The notes beneath the pieces are model-generated. The model had not been told where the DNA came from. It worked only from the letters and a program-made list of their open reading frames with translations, and searched no databases. A stretch of DNA of 64,000 nt from Methanobacteriota archaeon (lineage in GTDB: Archaea; Thermoplasmatota; Poseidoniia; Poseidoniales; Thalassarchaeaceae): contig PSPW01000002.1 in assembly GCA_004195615.1 (NCBI GenBank), positions 122,045-186,044 on the forward strand. Direction: 5' to 3'. This document shows, one piece after another, positions 18,712 through 27,698 of this stretch (its first letter is position 1; each line of letters begins with the position of its first letter). The position numbers were made by a program, and so were the translations under genes.

Positions 18712-20427
18712 CTATACGAGCCGTCGGAGTGCTTCCATGGCCGAATCGGCCTTACCCAAGTAGTCCAGGCATGATTCTACCCTGCCTTCCGATAGGGCTT
18801 TCTCCGAGTCTGTCAGAGCACTCTCGGCTTCCACTCTCATCTCATTTTCGGGAGAAACACCGGAGGAATCTAGCCTATTCCTGAGCTTTTTCCAGTCACC
18901 CTCAAGGAAGTCTAGCATCTCCTTTGCCTCGCCTACTCTGGAAGAGAGAGACTCAAGCTCTGAAACCAGAATCTGCATCGAATCATCTGCCTCCACCCAA
19001 TTGCCAGCATCCGCCAGCGATGCTATGGCTTCCAGTCTCGCCCTCCATTCAGAGCCCGCCGCTCCAGGTGGGATATCGTCCTCGATGCTCTTCCTCTGCC
19101 TCAATGCCCTCTGAACTGATGTCTTGGCAGAGGCTTCCCTTCGAAGTGCCCTAGTTATTCCATCTGCCAATCCTATTGTCAGAGAAGCGTTTCCAACTTC
19201 TAGTGCTTCATTTGCCTCTTTGAACCTCTGTTGGAGTTCAGCAATAGAGCCGGAGTCAGAGGAAGAAATCTCGTTTTCAGCATCCTCTAATGAAATTCTA
19301 GCTCGTTCCATTAGTCCTTCGGCGTCGCCCATCTGAGAGGGAATCTCAGAGACTATTGCCAAAGCGTACTCTGGATCCTCATCCACCATAGCCTTCTTCG
19401 CATCCTCAAGCGTGGAGAGGAGGCCTTGGACCAAGTGGCCGTCGCCTGTTGAAATTGCCGTCTCCGCCTCCTCGATAGCGTCTTTGGCGTTTTGCCAATG
19501 GGACTCTAGAGTCTCGGCCTTGGATTTGGATTCTCTGAATTTATTCTCAGCAATCCTCAGGGATCCGTTCTCCATCTCAGTTTGCGCAGTATCAAAAATC
19601 ATCCTCGCTATACCGGGATTACCCGTAATTGCCTCTGCACGATCTAAGGCTCTAATCGATTGCTCCTTGACCTCCTCTATATCAGATAGGAAAGAGAGAA
19701 TCCTCTCGGTCTCCCTCTCGGCCTCAGAAACTAGTTTTATTCCCTGATTAGGATCCTTCCAGCCCTCTTCTCTAGCAGTCTTCAGGAGAGAATTTGGCTG
19801 TTGTAAAAGACTGTTTCCAGACTGCAATTCCAAGATTCGACTCTCAGCAGTTTTCAACCGTTCGGAGAAAACTCGTCTTTCTCTCTCGAGACCGTCCTTC
19901 GTGAGAAGGGGTGGGATTGTGGTCAACAGAGCTGAGGTTCCGATGATGAGAAATGACTCGGAGCTGGAGCTGGCTAACACGACCGGGATTGCCAGACCAA
20001 AGCCGAAAGTTGTCATCAAACCCCTCCATCGCCTGGAATTGACGTCCGAACCAAGAATGTGTCTCGAAGATGAATAGAGTGCTGCAGATACCAAAGCAAG
20101 GAGAATTACTCCCTCAACATTACCTCCCTCGTTCCTATTTACCTCAGCAAATGCAAGCAGTGGAGGCCATGAAATGCAGCACGCAGTAGAAACTCGAGTC
20201 CTTTGTATTGGTCCGAATTCGACAAGATCAGGTATCATGAGAGCCGACGAGAATAGGATTGCTACCGGTCCGAACCTTCCGAGGGAAGAGGACTCGCTCC
20301 CAAATGACGAAAAAATCCACCATGCCCCAATAGAGATTAGTAAGAATTGACAGATTAGGGCTGCCCTATCGATCCTGTTACGATGTTTTGCGACGACGCG
20401 GGCTGGGTAGTCAGGAAGCATCACCAT
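18712..20427 (-). CDS. Polytopic membrane protein with long helical/coiled-coil domain
   Basis: Unrecognised 571-residue protein. The first 180 residues contain about five membrane helices (ALICQFLLISIGAWWIF, FGPVAILFSSALMIP, VEGVILLALVSAAL, TTFGFGLAIPVVLA, FLIIGTSALLTTIPPLL). The remaining 380 residues are a cytoplasmic, highly charged helical region (RERRVFSERLKTAESRILELQ onward) with Ala/Glu-rich helical hairpins resembling degenerate TPR- or spectrin-like repeats. Start may be ATG 20427 or 20421. It is downstream of the secreted Ig-like gene on the same strand, with about 60 bases between. A scaffold role is possible, not shown. Confidence 0.72.
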   Translation of the reverse strand: MVMLPDYPARVVAKHRNRIDRAALICQFLLISIGAWWIFSSFGSESSSLGRFGPVAILFSSALMIPDLVEFGPIQRTRVSTACCISWPPLLAFAEVNRNEGGNVEGVILLALVSAALYSSSRHILGSDVNSRRWRGLMTTFGFGLAIPVVLASSSSESFLIIGTSALLTTIPPLLTKDGLERERRVFSERLKTAESRILELQSGNSLLQQPNSLLKTAREEGWKDPNQGIKLVSEAERETERILSFLSDIEEVKEQSIRALDRAEAITGNPGIARMIFDTAQTEMENGSLRIAENKFRESKSKAETLESHWQNAKDAIEEAETAISTGDGHLVQGLLSTLEDAKKAMVDEDPEYALAIVSEIPSQMGDAEGLMERARISLEDAENEISSSDSGSIAELQQRFKEANEALEVGNASLTIGLADGITRALRREASAKTSVQRALRQRKSIEDDIPPGAAGSEWRARLEAIASLADAGNWVEADDSMQILVSELESLSSRVGEAKEMLDFLEGDWKKLRNRLDSSGVSPENEMRVEAESALTDSEKALSEGRVESCLDYLGKADSAMEALRRLV

Positions 20428-20490
20428 GAATTACGAAGATGCAGAGGGGGTCAATATGTATGCGGTTCAATGAGCAGAGATGGGGTCTGA

Positions 20491-22623
20491 TTATTCTGGG
20501 CCGTCGGCCCGAGTCATGGAATAAAACATATACATCGAAGATATGATCATGACTAATACAAGAATGTAGAACGTATAGTTTGCGTCTTCAGAATCAAGTT
20601 CTACTTCTATCGGAATCTTCCCATTGGTTCCGGCTGATGCACTGTCCCAATTCAGATACAGGTCTTCTAAGCTATTGTTTTCCATTTCGAATTGGAATTC
20701 TACGATTCCCTGCCCCGATCCAGTTTGCAATGATGATGCGAAGGGCTGCTCAGTCCATCTTCCACATATGTTGGAAAGGCAAACACGAGCGAATGCTGGA
20801 TCTGCTCCATCGTTCTGAACTATTACTGTCAGTATGGAAGTACCTCCGACCTTGGAGTCTTCAGACAGAGTTGCTTCTACCACCCTGATGTGAGCCCCAC
20901 TCTTTGGCTGTACAGTTATAGAAACTGTCTCCTCCCTGGTGTTCTCCTTGGAGTCGGTCGCCTTAACGACAATGTCGTGAGCACCCTGTGTCAATGACGG
21001 AATAAGAATTGCCTCCGAGACCGACCAGTTCTGTACCTCCCAGATAATTTCGTTACCGTCGATCCAGATAGACCATGTGACATTGTCGATAGAGTCTAGG
21101 TCATCGAAAGAGTGTGATAGATTGAGTTGTAATTCGTCATTCTCATGGATCTTGTCACTTGCCTCCACCTCAATTCCGTTAGAGAAGAGTCTGGGAATTA
21201 CAGTTGGCGAATTTGAGTCGAGTACCTTGACAACCCATTGTCCGATAGCAGTGTTTCCAGCGTCATCAGAAACCAGTAGAGCGACGTTGATCAAAGTTGG
21301 ATTTCTCTCTAAGTGCCTCTGATGGAGACCCATGTAAGCTCCATTGATTCCCATTCCCTGATTCGCTGTGAATTCGAATGTTTGATTGGAGATACCTGAT
21401 TGCCTCCAACCTTCTGAGATGTTGCTGTACAATTCCAGAAGGACTGGCAACGAAGAGTCATCGGAGCCATTTACCTCGAAACGAAGGGTGCTTCCTGCTG
21501 GGGCCAGAATCGGACTGAGATTTGTTGGATCGAGAGGTGATTTAGTGGAATTACCCACTACTATAGTGCCGTTCCAGGTTGGTTTCACTCCGTCAACTGT
21601 CGGATTATCGTTCCAATGAGAAGATTCTCCGTGAAAATCGATGCAAGTGGCATTTACGCTCATTACTTCTCCATGTGAGAAGCCTATCTCCTTTGGGACG
21701 ACTTCGAACCATGAATTATGATAAGTGCTGATTTCCTGGCCCTCCTTACTTACTGTCCATTGGATTTGCGGAGTGTCTAGTGGGCTGTCGGTGCATGATG
21801 CCGAGAATGCTGAGGCTTTGTCTAGGGAGATCGTAGAAGATGAATAGGGGGTTCTGGCAGCAGAGATAATTGGAGGCATATTCTGGGTGATTGTAATTCT
21901 GATGTCGTGAGCTACCGGGGCCTGGGAACGATTAACTGTGAATAATCCGGGGTTACCTGAGATTACCTCTGACATTGGGCTGTACCTGAATTCCCAATCA
22001 TCGGGCAGTTGAATTAATAGGGGTACTTCCTCAATTAGGGCACCTGATCTTGGGATATCAATTAACCTCAGAGTCCTCCCATCAGACGCTCCGGAGATGG
22101 TTACTGACTCGGTCCAACTCCAGTTTCCATGGGTTCGATTAATGAGTCCTGTTTCCGGAGGTGTGACGTGTATTTCCATCTGTCCAATTACGTCCATTGG
22201 GTTGTAGTCGAAACTACAACAGCCCCCAGAAGATGAGTCGCTCCATGTTCTTGAGGAGACCACTAGTTCTGAGAATTCCTGAGATTCAGCGGAGTCTAGC
22301 CAACCATCTGAGTTACCAAGATGTTCGTCTATTTGCCATAGTAGACCCATCGATCTGTTTTCCAGTAGGTCAGTGCCATAACTCTCAGAGACTGTGACCT
22401 CTGAGAACCATGTGGCATTAACTTGTGAGTTTGGAGATATTGTGCCAGTAAAGTTGAGGAATGATTGCCCCTGAATTGGAACGTTGCTTTCCGAAATAGA
22501 ATTGTGAGTCACTGTGGGGTGTCTCTCTAATGGATTAATCGATTCTTGAAGTGGCAATAGAAAAACAAGTAACGATACAAAGGTGATTTTGGCGATCCTG
22601 AAATTTCTCATTTGGAAGGACAT
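20491..22623 (-). CDS. Large secreted protein with Ig-like repeats and C-terminal anchor
   Basis: Unrecognised 710-residue surface protein. The N-terminus (FRIAKITFVSLLVFLLPLQ) is a signal peptide, and a C-terminal helix (YTFYILVLVMIISSMYMFY) with a short tail anchors it. The ectodomain looks like beta-sandwich repeats of PKD/Ig type (for example LNLSHSFDDLDSIDNVTWSIWIDGNEI and GAHDIVVKATDSKENTREETVSITV) and has a CARDB-like end (GGTSILTVIVQNDGADPAFARVCL). Probably displays on the cell surface. It starts 10 bases after the GHMP kinase stop, suggesting co-transcription. Confidence 0.78.
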   Translation of the reverse strand: MSFQMRNFRIAKITFVSLLVFLLPLQESINPLERHPTVTHNSISESNVPIQGQSFLNFTGTISPNSQVNATWFSEVTVSESYGTDLLENRSMGLLWQIDEHLGNSDGWLDSAESQEFSELVVSSRTWSDSSSGGCCSFDYNPMDVIGQMEIHVTPPETGLINRTHGNWSWTESVTISGASDGRTLRLIDIPRSGALIEEVPLLIQLPDDWEFRYSPMSEVISGNPGLFTVNRSQAPVAHDIRITITQNMPPIISAARTPYSSSTISLDKASAFSASCTDSPLDTPQIQWTVSKEGQEISTYHNSWFEVVPKEIGFSHGEVMSVNATCIDFHGESSHWNDNPTVDGVKPTWNGTIVVGNSTKSPLDPTNLSPILAPAGSTLRFEVNGSDDSSLPVLLELYSNISEGWRQSGISNQTFEFTANQGMGINGAYMGLHQRHLERNPTLINVALLVSDDAGNTAIGQWVVKVLDSNSPTVIPRLFSNGIEVEASDKIHENDELQLNLSHSFDDLDSIDNVTWSIWIDGNEIIWEVQNWSVSEAILIPSLTQGAHDIVVKATDSKENTREETVSITVQPKSGAHIRVVEATLSEDSKVGGTSILTVIVQNDGADPAFARVCLSNICGRWTEQPFASSLQTGSGQGIVEFQFEMENNSLEDLYLNWDSASAGTNGKIPIEVELDSEDANYTFYILVLVMIISSMYMFYSMTRADGPE

Positions 22624-22633
22624 CTATTCACCA

Positions 22634-23614
22634 CTATGAGGTTCCATGGATTATTCTGGAACCTGAGAAATCTATTTCCAGAGGGAACATCTGAAAATCA
22701 GGACCAAGTTCCCTTTGCAGAGTTTCTCTAAGTCCATTGTCACCGTAGACTAGTAGAAAACCACCATTTCCAGCCCCTAACAACTTCGCACCCTTTGCTC
22801 CAGAAGACATGACTCGCCCGTATAATTCATCGATAGATGGATTCGTAATCATCGATGAAATCCCTCTCTTGGCAGTCCAAGTATCATTCAGAAGCGCCCC
22901 GAGAGAATCGAGATCGCCATTTTGAAACATCAATACTGCCTGGTCTGCGTGATTTCTAATCTCGCGCATCCTGCTACTCTTGTCTTCCTCATCTTCCGAT
23001 TCCTCGGCGAGAACTTTACTAGCACTTCGGGTCATTCCGGTGAAAACAAGTGTGAAATTTCTGGATATCTCGGCTAACATATCATTTCCAATTTCCATTG
23101 GTTCTACAGAAACTCCTTTGCCTCCAAATCTGATTGAGTTGACTCCACCGTAGGAGGCTGCGTACTGATCCTGACGCCCGATGGGAGCTCCCATTATTTC
23201 TATCTCAATCTTGCATGCCTCTTCGGCAAGTTGTTCCTTCAGTGGCTTTCTGCCTTGGAATGCATACATTGCATTCAGAAGGCCAACGGTGACCGATGAA
23301 GAAGATCCAAGTCCAGACCCTCTTCCAGGTATGTCTGCGATAGTAGTGATCTCAACTCCTGATTCAATGCCAGTTAGTCGCAAAGCCTCCCTAACTAAGT
23401 CATGCTGAATATTGGATACTGAATCGACATCCTCCATGGACGAATATGAGATTCTAATCCTGTCATCGAATCTCCTGTTGATCGTGACATACACATATTT
23501 GTTTATTGCAGCAGAAACTACGAGGCCGCCCGATGGCTCGGTCATAGAGAACTCGTCAATATCTGTCCCACCGCCACAGAAGGACACTCTTAGCGGGGTT
23601 CGACTGATTATCAT
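22634..23614 (-). CDS. GHMP sugar kinase (HddA-like)
   Basis: GHMP-family kinase of 326 residues. N-terminal substrate motif RTPLRVSFCGGGTDIDEF is the signature of D-glycero-D-manno-heptose 7-phosphate kinase-type (HddA) and fucokinase-like enzymes. The ATP loop is PGRGSGLGSSSSVTVGLLNA (about 95-115), and the third motif is LLGAGNGGFLLVYG. Cytoplasmic sugar phosphorylation, possibly for nucleotide-sugar or surface-glycan synthesis, would fit the downstream secreted protein gene. The exact sugar is not predictable. It is divergent from pyrB, with about 110 bases between starts. Confidence 0.87.
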   Translation of the reverse strand: MIISRTPLRVSFCGGGTDIDEFSMTEPSGGLVVSAAINKYVYVTINRRFDDRIRISYSSMEDVDSVSNIQHDLVREALRLTGIESGVEITTIADIPGRGSGLGSSSSVTVGLLNAMYAFQGRKPLKEQLAEEACKIEIEIMGAPIGRQDQYAASYGGVNSIRFGGKGVSVEPMEIGNDMLAEISRNFTLVFTGMTRSASKVLAEESEDEEDKSSRMREIRNHADQAVLMFQNGDLDSLGALLNDTWTAKRGISSMITNPSIDELYGRVMSSGAKGAKLLGAGNGGFLLVYGDNGLRETLQRELGPDFQMFPLEIDFSGSRIIHGTS

Positions 23615-23726
23615 CGCAACTTGGGGGGCGGAGTATCACTCATCAAGACGCCGGTTTGGTGAAATCAAGGAATTCGGCCAATGACAAGGCATATCAGAGA
23701 GGCGCATCCGCGAGAGACAGAGGGCT

Positions 23727-24656
23727 ATGGGCAACCTAGTAACTATGGACGACCTAAGCAATGACGATATCATTGCTGTGTTGGACGATGCCGAGCGCCT
23801 AGTTCCTGTAGCCAGGGGGGAAATTCTCCTGCCTCTGCTACAAGGCAAGGTTCTGGCAAATATGTTCTTCGAGAACTCTACTAGGACTCGAATGTCATTC
23901 GAAACCGCCATGAAGAGGCTCGGTGGCTCGGTCCTGAACTTCAGCTCGGTTGGCACATCTGTCTCCAAGGGCGAGACTCTGTATGATACGATGCAGATGA
24001 TTGACGGTTATGCAGACGTAGCGGCAATCAGGCATCCTAGACAGGGTGCAGCGCAGTACAGCGCTGATGCCGTCAGAATACCGATACTGAATGCTGGAGA
24101 CGGGGCTGGAAACCACCCTACGCAGACAATGCTAGACCTATTCACCATACGACAGGCTCATGAGTCCCTGGATGGTTTGAATGTGGTTCTAGTGGGTGAT
24201 TTGAGATACGGAAGGACGGCTCACAGTCTATCTCACGCACTTGTGAGGTTCGGTGCCAGTCTTACACTAGTCTCCCCAACCTCACTGAAGATGCCAGTAG
24301 AGATAGTCTCTGACTTGAGATCCCATGGAGCGGATGTCACTGAGACGGAGTCCCTGAATGAACAAATTACCGGAGCTGACGTCATCTACATGACAAGAAT
24401 CCAGAAGGAGAGATTCCCTGACGAGGAAGAATATACCAAGGTAGCAGGGATATACAAAATTGAGGCAACAGATCTGGTGGGTGCTAAGGAGGGCATGATT
24501 GTCATGCACCCACTACCTAGGGTGGATGAAATAGCCCCCAGCGTCGACTCCACCAAATTTGCTAGGTACTTTCAGCAGGCGTTCAATGGCGTGCCTACTA
24601 GGATGTCCCTACTGTGCAGGAGCCTAGGTGTGAAAGTCCCGAAGAAGGTGAAGTAA
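23727..24656 (+). CDS. pyrB: Aspartate carbamoyltransferase catalytic subunit
   Basis: Makes N-carbamoyl-aspartate from carbamoyl phosphate and aspartate. The carbamoyl-phosphate motif FFENSTRTRMSFE (S-T-R-T-R) and HPTQTMLDL are intact, as is the aspartate-side MHPLPRVDEI. Length 309 matches archaeal PyrB. Its TAA stop shares one base with the pyrI start (TAATG), so the two subunits are translationally coupled. Pairing with PyrI indicates an allosteric class B-type holoenzyme. Confidence 0.97.
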   Translation: MGNLVTMDDLSNDDIIAVLDDAERLVPVARGEILLPLLQGKVLANMFFENSTRTRMSFETAMKRLGGSVLNFSSVGTSVSKGETLYDTMQMIDGYADVAAIRHPRQGAAQYSADAVRIPILNAGDGAGNHPTQTMLDLFTIRQAHESLDGLNVVLVGDLRYGRTAHSLSHALVRFGASLTLVSPTSLKMPVEIVSDLRSHGADVTETESLNEQITGADVIYMTRIQKERFPDEEEYTKVAGIYKIEATDLVGAKEGMIVMHPLPRVDEIAPSVDSTKFARYFQQAFNGVPTRMSLLCRSLGVKVPKKVK

Positions 24657-25123
24657 TGACTGAGATGAGAAGAGTAACCGCGATTCGAAACGGGACAGTG
24701 ATCGACCACATACCCTCTGGATACGCGATGCAGGTAATCAGGATCCTGGGAATCGATACTGACAGAGCGACTCCGGTTTCCCTTGTGATGAACGTTCCAA
24801 GCGACAAGATTGGGAGGAAAGATGTGCTCAAGATCGAAGACAGGGAACTTGACCAAGAGGATCTGGACAGGCTGGCACTAATCGCTCCTGCTGCCAGCAT
24901 AGCGATAATCAGGAACCATGCAGTTGCAGAGAAGATGAAAGTGGAACTGGGGGATGACCTGTTAAACATCGCCAGATGCTCCTTCTCGAACTGCATCACG
25001 AAGAACAACCACGAGCCTCTCCCTCAGAGAATGCGAGTAATCTCTCGAGACCCATTGGAAGTCAGGTGTTACTACTGCGGATGTGGGCAGGAAATAGATG
25101 AGCTGATCGAGAACATCATCTAA
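24656..25123 (+). CDS. pyrI: Aspartate carbamoyltransferase regulatory subunit
   Basis: Nucleotide-binding regulatory chain of ATCase. The start at 24656 (MTEMRRVTAIRNGTVIDHIPSG) overlaps the pyrB stop; the ORF-track start at 24614 lies inside pyrB. The N-terminal allosteric domain carries TVIDHI and the C-terminal zinc domain has four Cys ligands in C-SFSN-C and C-YY-C-G-C. 155 residues, normal for PyrI. Confidence 0.97.
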   Translation: MTEMRRVTAIRNGTVIDHIPSGYAMQVIRILGIDTDRATPVSLVMNVPSDKIGRKDVLKIEDRELDQEDLDRLALIAPAASIAIIRNHAVAEKMKVELGDDLLNIARCSFSNCITKNNHEPLPQRMRVISRDPLEVRCYYCGCGQEIDELIENII

Positions 25124-25176
25124 TTTGAGCCCCTAAACGTTGGCGTAGGAAAATTCCCGAATAACTATCTATGCGA

Positions 25177-26178
25177 CTAGGAAGCATTTGCCAGCCAATC
25201 CCTCATTGTGCAGGACTGACAGACCTCCCGGCTGGTGATCTCCCCGCACTCCGTGCAGTTGTTGACCTCGTGCTTGAAATCTGGGTTAGCCATGGAATGG
25301 AGTTCTCTGATTTGATCCAGGGAGTGCAGGAGGCCGTGTCTCGCACCAGGGGTCAACTCCTCCAATCGGGCTACTACTGACCTGCTCTGCTGGCGCATTG
25401 CTCCCGGTGCATGAGGGCACTCTCCGTGGTGAATTGGCAGGTCAGCATGCAGTGCGTAGGCGTGGATCTCCTGCTCGGGAATCCATCTGAGAGGGACTAT
25501 CCTGGGAGTCAAACCCTCTATCTGAGAATTTGTGTGAGGTGCGAGCCTGACCGATCTGTCTATCTCGCCCTTCTGGAGGTTCATCAGAATCGACTGGGCC
25601 ATGTCATCCAGATTATGCCCTAGGGCCATTACGTTGGCCCCGACCTTTTCTGCTAGGGCATTGAGGCCCTGACGACGGAAGACGCCGCAGAACGAGCAAG
25701 GCATGAGTCCCTTCGCCTCTGCGTGCATTTCTCCCATTGACGGCATTAGCCGTACTACCTCGTCCATTCTGCCATATCCCATCTCTTCGTAGCTCAGCGT
25801 CTCGAACCTGACGTCAATTGACTCCGCGAGTTTTCTTGCGAATTCCATAGATGGAGCGCGGTATCCGTCGATCCCCTCGTCTACGCACCCTGCGACCAAT
25901 TCCACGTCCCTTCGACGACCGATGATCTCATCCATCATAGAGAGGAGGACGGCTGAGTCCTTGCCACCAGAAACAGCGATGAGAACAACGAAGTGTGATC
26001 CGTCGTCCCTAATTGCGTTTTTTGGCAAATCCAACTGAAGCCGAAGTTCGCGTGACGTTCTCTTGCGAATGGAAGAATAGAGGTGGTGGCCGCAGAGGTG
26101 TTGGCCACTGTATGCTTGGAAGACAATTGCATCGGAGTGACATCTGCTACATGACTGGACCTCGATTTCATCACTCAT
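25177..26178 (-). CDS. tRNA 2-thiolation protein, TtuA/Ncs6 (CTU1) family
   Basis: PP-loop ATPase that adenylates and thiolates tRNA U34 or U54. N-terminal zinc finger CSRCHSDAIVFQAYSGQHLCGHH, PP-loop VSGGKDSAVLL (about 70), the catalytic CSFCG..RRQGLN, GHNLDDMAQS, ECPHAP, and a C-terminal zinc finger CTECGEITSREVCQSC. I use ATG 26178 (MSDEIEVQSCSRC) because the track start at 26340 adds 54 residues unlike the family. About 333 residues then fits. The family also includes iron-sulfur TtuA; the three-Cys core supports an Fe-S cofactor by inference. Confidence 0.9.
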   Translation of the reverse strand: MSDEIEVQSCSRCHSDAIVFQAYSGQHLCGHHLYSSIRKRTSRELRLQLDLPKNAIRDDGSHFVVLIAVSGGKDSAVLLSMMDEIIGRRRDVELVAGCVDEGIDGYRAPSMEFARKLAESIDVRFETLSYEEMGYGRMDEVVRLMPSMGEMHAEAKGLMPCSFCGVFRRQGLNALAEKVGANVMALGHNLDDMAQSILMNLQKGEIDRSVRLAPHTNSQIEGLTPRIVPLRWIPEQEIHAYALHADLPIHHGECPHAPGAMRQQSRSVVARLEELTPGARHGLLHSLDQIRELHSMANPDFKHEVNNCTECGEITSREVCQSCTMRDWLANAS

Positions 26179-26252
26179 GATAAGTCGTCGCATAGCATAG
26201 GCTTGAACCCATCCTCCGGTGAATTGATTCGTACTCTCCTGACCGGAATGCC

Positions 26253-26498
26253 ATGGAAGACTCCGGGGGCTTGCCTGGGAGGAGTGAGATGGGAAGCAAG
26301 ATTTTCTCGCCTTTCGTTGACAGGTTTTCACTGATAGCACTCTCTGTTTCTGGGATTATTATCGCTCCAGAAATCGCTTCTGGAATAGAGCCTTTTCTGG
26401 GGGAGAAATCGTTTTCGGCAGTTGCCTGTGGACTAATTATTACCATACCACTTATCGCGAGTTCGATAGGGAAATTGTATATCCGTATCCGGGCCTAA
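26253..26498 (+). CDS. Small two-span membrane protein
   Basis: Unrecognised 81-residue protein. Two hydrophobic helices, FSLIALSVSGIIIAPEIASGI and FSAVACGLIITIPLIASSIG, suggest a hairpin membrane protein. Start may be ATG 26253 or ATG 26289 (MGSKIFSPFVDRF), the latter leaving a more usual N-terminus. It is divergent from the thiolase and its stop overlaps that of the convergent membrane gene by 4 bases. An opposing minus ORF (26171-26446) is less convincing. Confidence 0.55.
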   Translation: MEDSGGLPGRSEMGSKIFSPFVDRFSLIALSVSGIIIAPEIASGIEPFLGEKSFSAVACGLIITIPLIASSIGKLYIRIRA

Positions 26499-27694
26499 TC
26501 GGAGCGTAGTCTGGCAATCCCTGATTCAACGTAACCAGATACGGTCTGCCATGGGACGATGAATCGCAATCCAGCAACTGATACAATGAATAGTCCTGCA
26601 GAGATTACCTTGCCATAAGTCATCTGCAACTCCAGTGACTCCTTCACCTGTCCAGTCCACTGCGTCCCCTCCAGAATTCCAACGATTGTAATCATGAGGT
26701 CGTCGAAGGCCAGTGCCAGAGCAGTGGTAATGCCAACAAGTGAGACAACGACAATCAGCTGGATGAGATGAGAGTTCACTACATTGTTGAACTGCCTGAT
26801 GTACTCTGGATCACGCTTGGACTCCTCGGGCAGGGAAGCAGCGTACTCCATGTGACCAATTGCAGCCATTCCCGATTCCATGAATAATATCATCAGAATG
26901 GCGATTCCCAGTAGTGAGCTGGCTAGTGGAGAAACTAGATTCCCGAACATTGTTCCTTCTCCAATCTGTGTCGGAAGTGCCCTAAGTCCTACGTCGACCT
27001 CGGAAACAATGGGCTCGAATGTTAGAACTGCATGGAATGCAATCACAATGATGTAGTAGCCAACGACCCATGAAATAGATCTCTTAGATAACCCCCATAT
27101 TCCAATTAGGCCAATTAAGATTGGAGCGAAGACTATCCCCAGGAAAACCAGCTCCATCACCAAGCCCAGTGGATGGAAAAGATCCCCGATGTGATTCATC
27201 GAGTCATTGCTGTTCCAAGGGAAGTGCAGTCCGTGCTTGAAAGTAGCAATTATCCATGCGAACAAGAATGGGATAATCACCCAAGCACCTAGCAATGCTG
27301 CTGAGACCTTCTTGATCCTAGTTTGTAACTCCTGCGAAGATGCCCAAAAACGCTCGATTGCAAATGTCGCAAAGGCACACAGTGCCAGAGGTCCGAGCAA
27401 GGACAATATGCCGGTCTGTCCGACGCCGAGAATGAAGTCGGGAATCATCAAGCCGTTCAAGTTGTCAAGCCACATTAGCCCCCTAGTGTGCTCATAGGAA
27501 GGACACCATGTTTCTTCATTATTATCGATTATGAACTGTTCACTGCATAGCCCATAAATCTCGCCCATCCTCTTCAACAAGAGAATGAGTGAGACTGTGG
27601 ATGCAATCTGGAGAACTAGGATTTGCCATTTTCTCCTCAAAACAGGAATGTGGAGAGTCTCGGTAATCTCAGCTTTCTTTTCACCAATTTCCAA
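26495..27694 (-). CDS. Polytopic membrane protein in DUF58/DUF4350 operon
   Basis: Unrecognised protein of about 399 residues with roughly seven to eight membrane helices (for example WQILVLQIASTVSLILLL, ILSLLGPLALCAFATFAI, ALLGAWVIIPFLFAWIIATF, LVMELVFLGIVFAPILIGLIGIW). The start is decided by the upstream gene: its stop TGA lies in GGGGGTGAAAGATTG, placing a strong Shine-Dalgarno GGGGGTGA just before a TTG codon at 27694 (LEIGEKKAEIT). The track start at 27739 overlaps the DUF58 gene. Third gene of the operon; perhaps the membrane partner of the DUF58 protein. Confidence 0.78.
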   Translation of the reverse strand: MEIGEKKAEITETLHIPVLRRKWQILVLQIASTVSLILLLKRMGEIYGLCSEQFIIDNNEETWCPSYEHTRGLMWLDNLNGLMIPDFILGVGQTGILSLLGPLALCAFATFAIERFWASSQELQTRIKKVSAALLGAWVIIPFLFAWIIATFKHGLHFPWNSNDSMNHIGDLFHPLGLVMELVFLGIVFAPILIGLIGIWGLSKRSISWVVGYYIIVIAFHAVLTFEPIVSEVDVGLRALPTQIGEGTMFGNLVSPLASSLLGIAILMILFMESGMAAIGHMEYAASLPEESKRDPEYIRQFNNVVNSHLIQLIVVVSLVGITTALALAFDDLMITIVGILEGTQWTGQVKESLELQMTYGKVISAGLFIVSVAGLRFIVPWQTVSGYVESGIARLRSD

Positions 27695-27698
27695 TCTT

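Noticed and set aside
26171-26446. 91-aa minus ORF opposite the small membrane gene
   Set aside because: No domain or hydrophobic pattern, and it overlaps both the thiolase start and the two-span membrane ORF.
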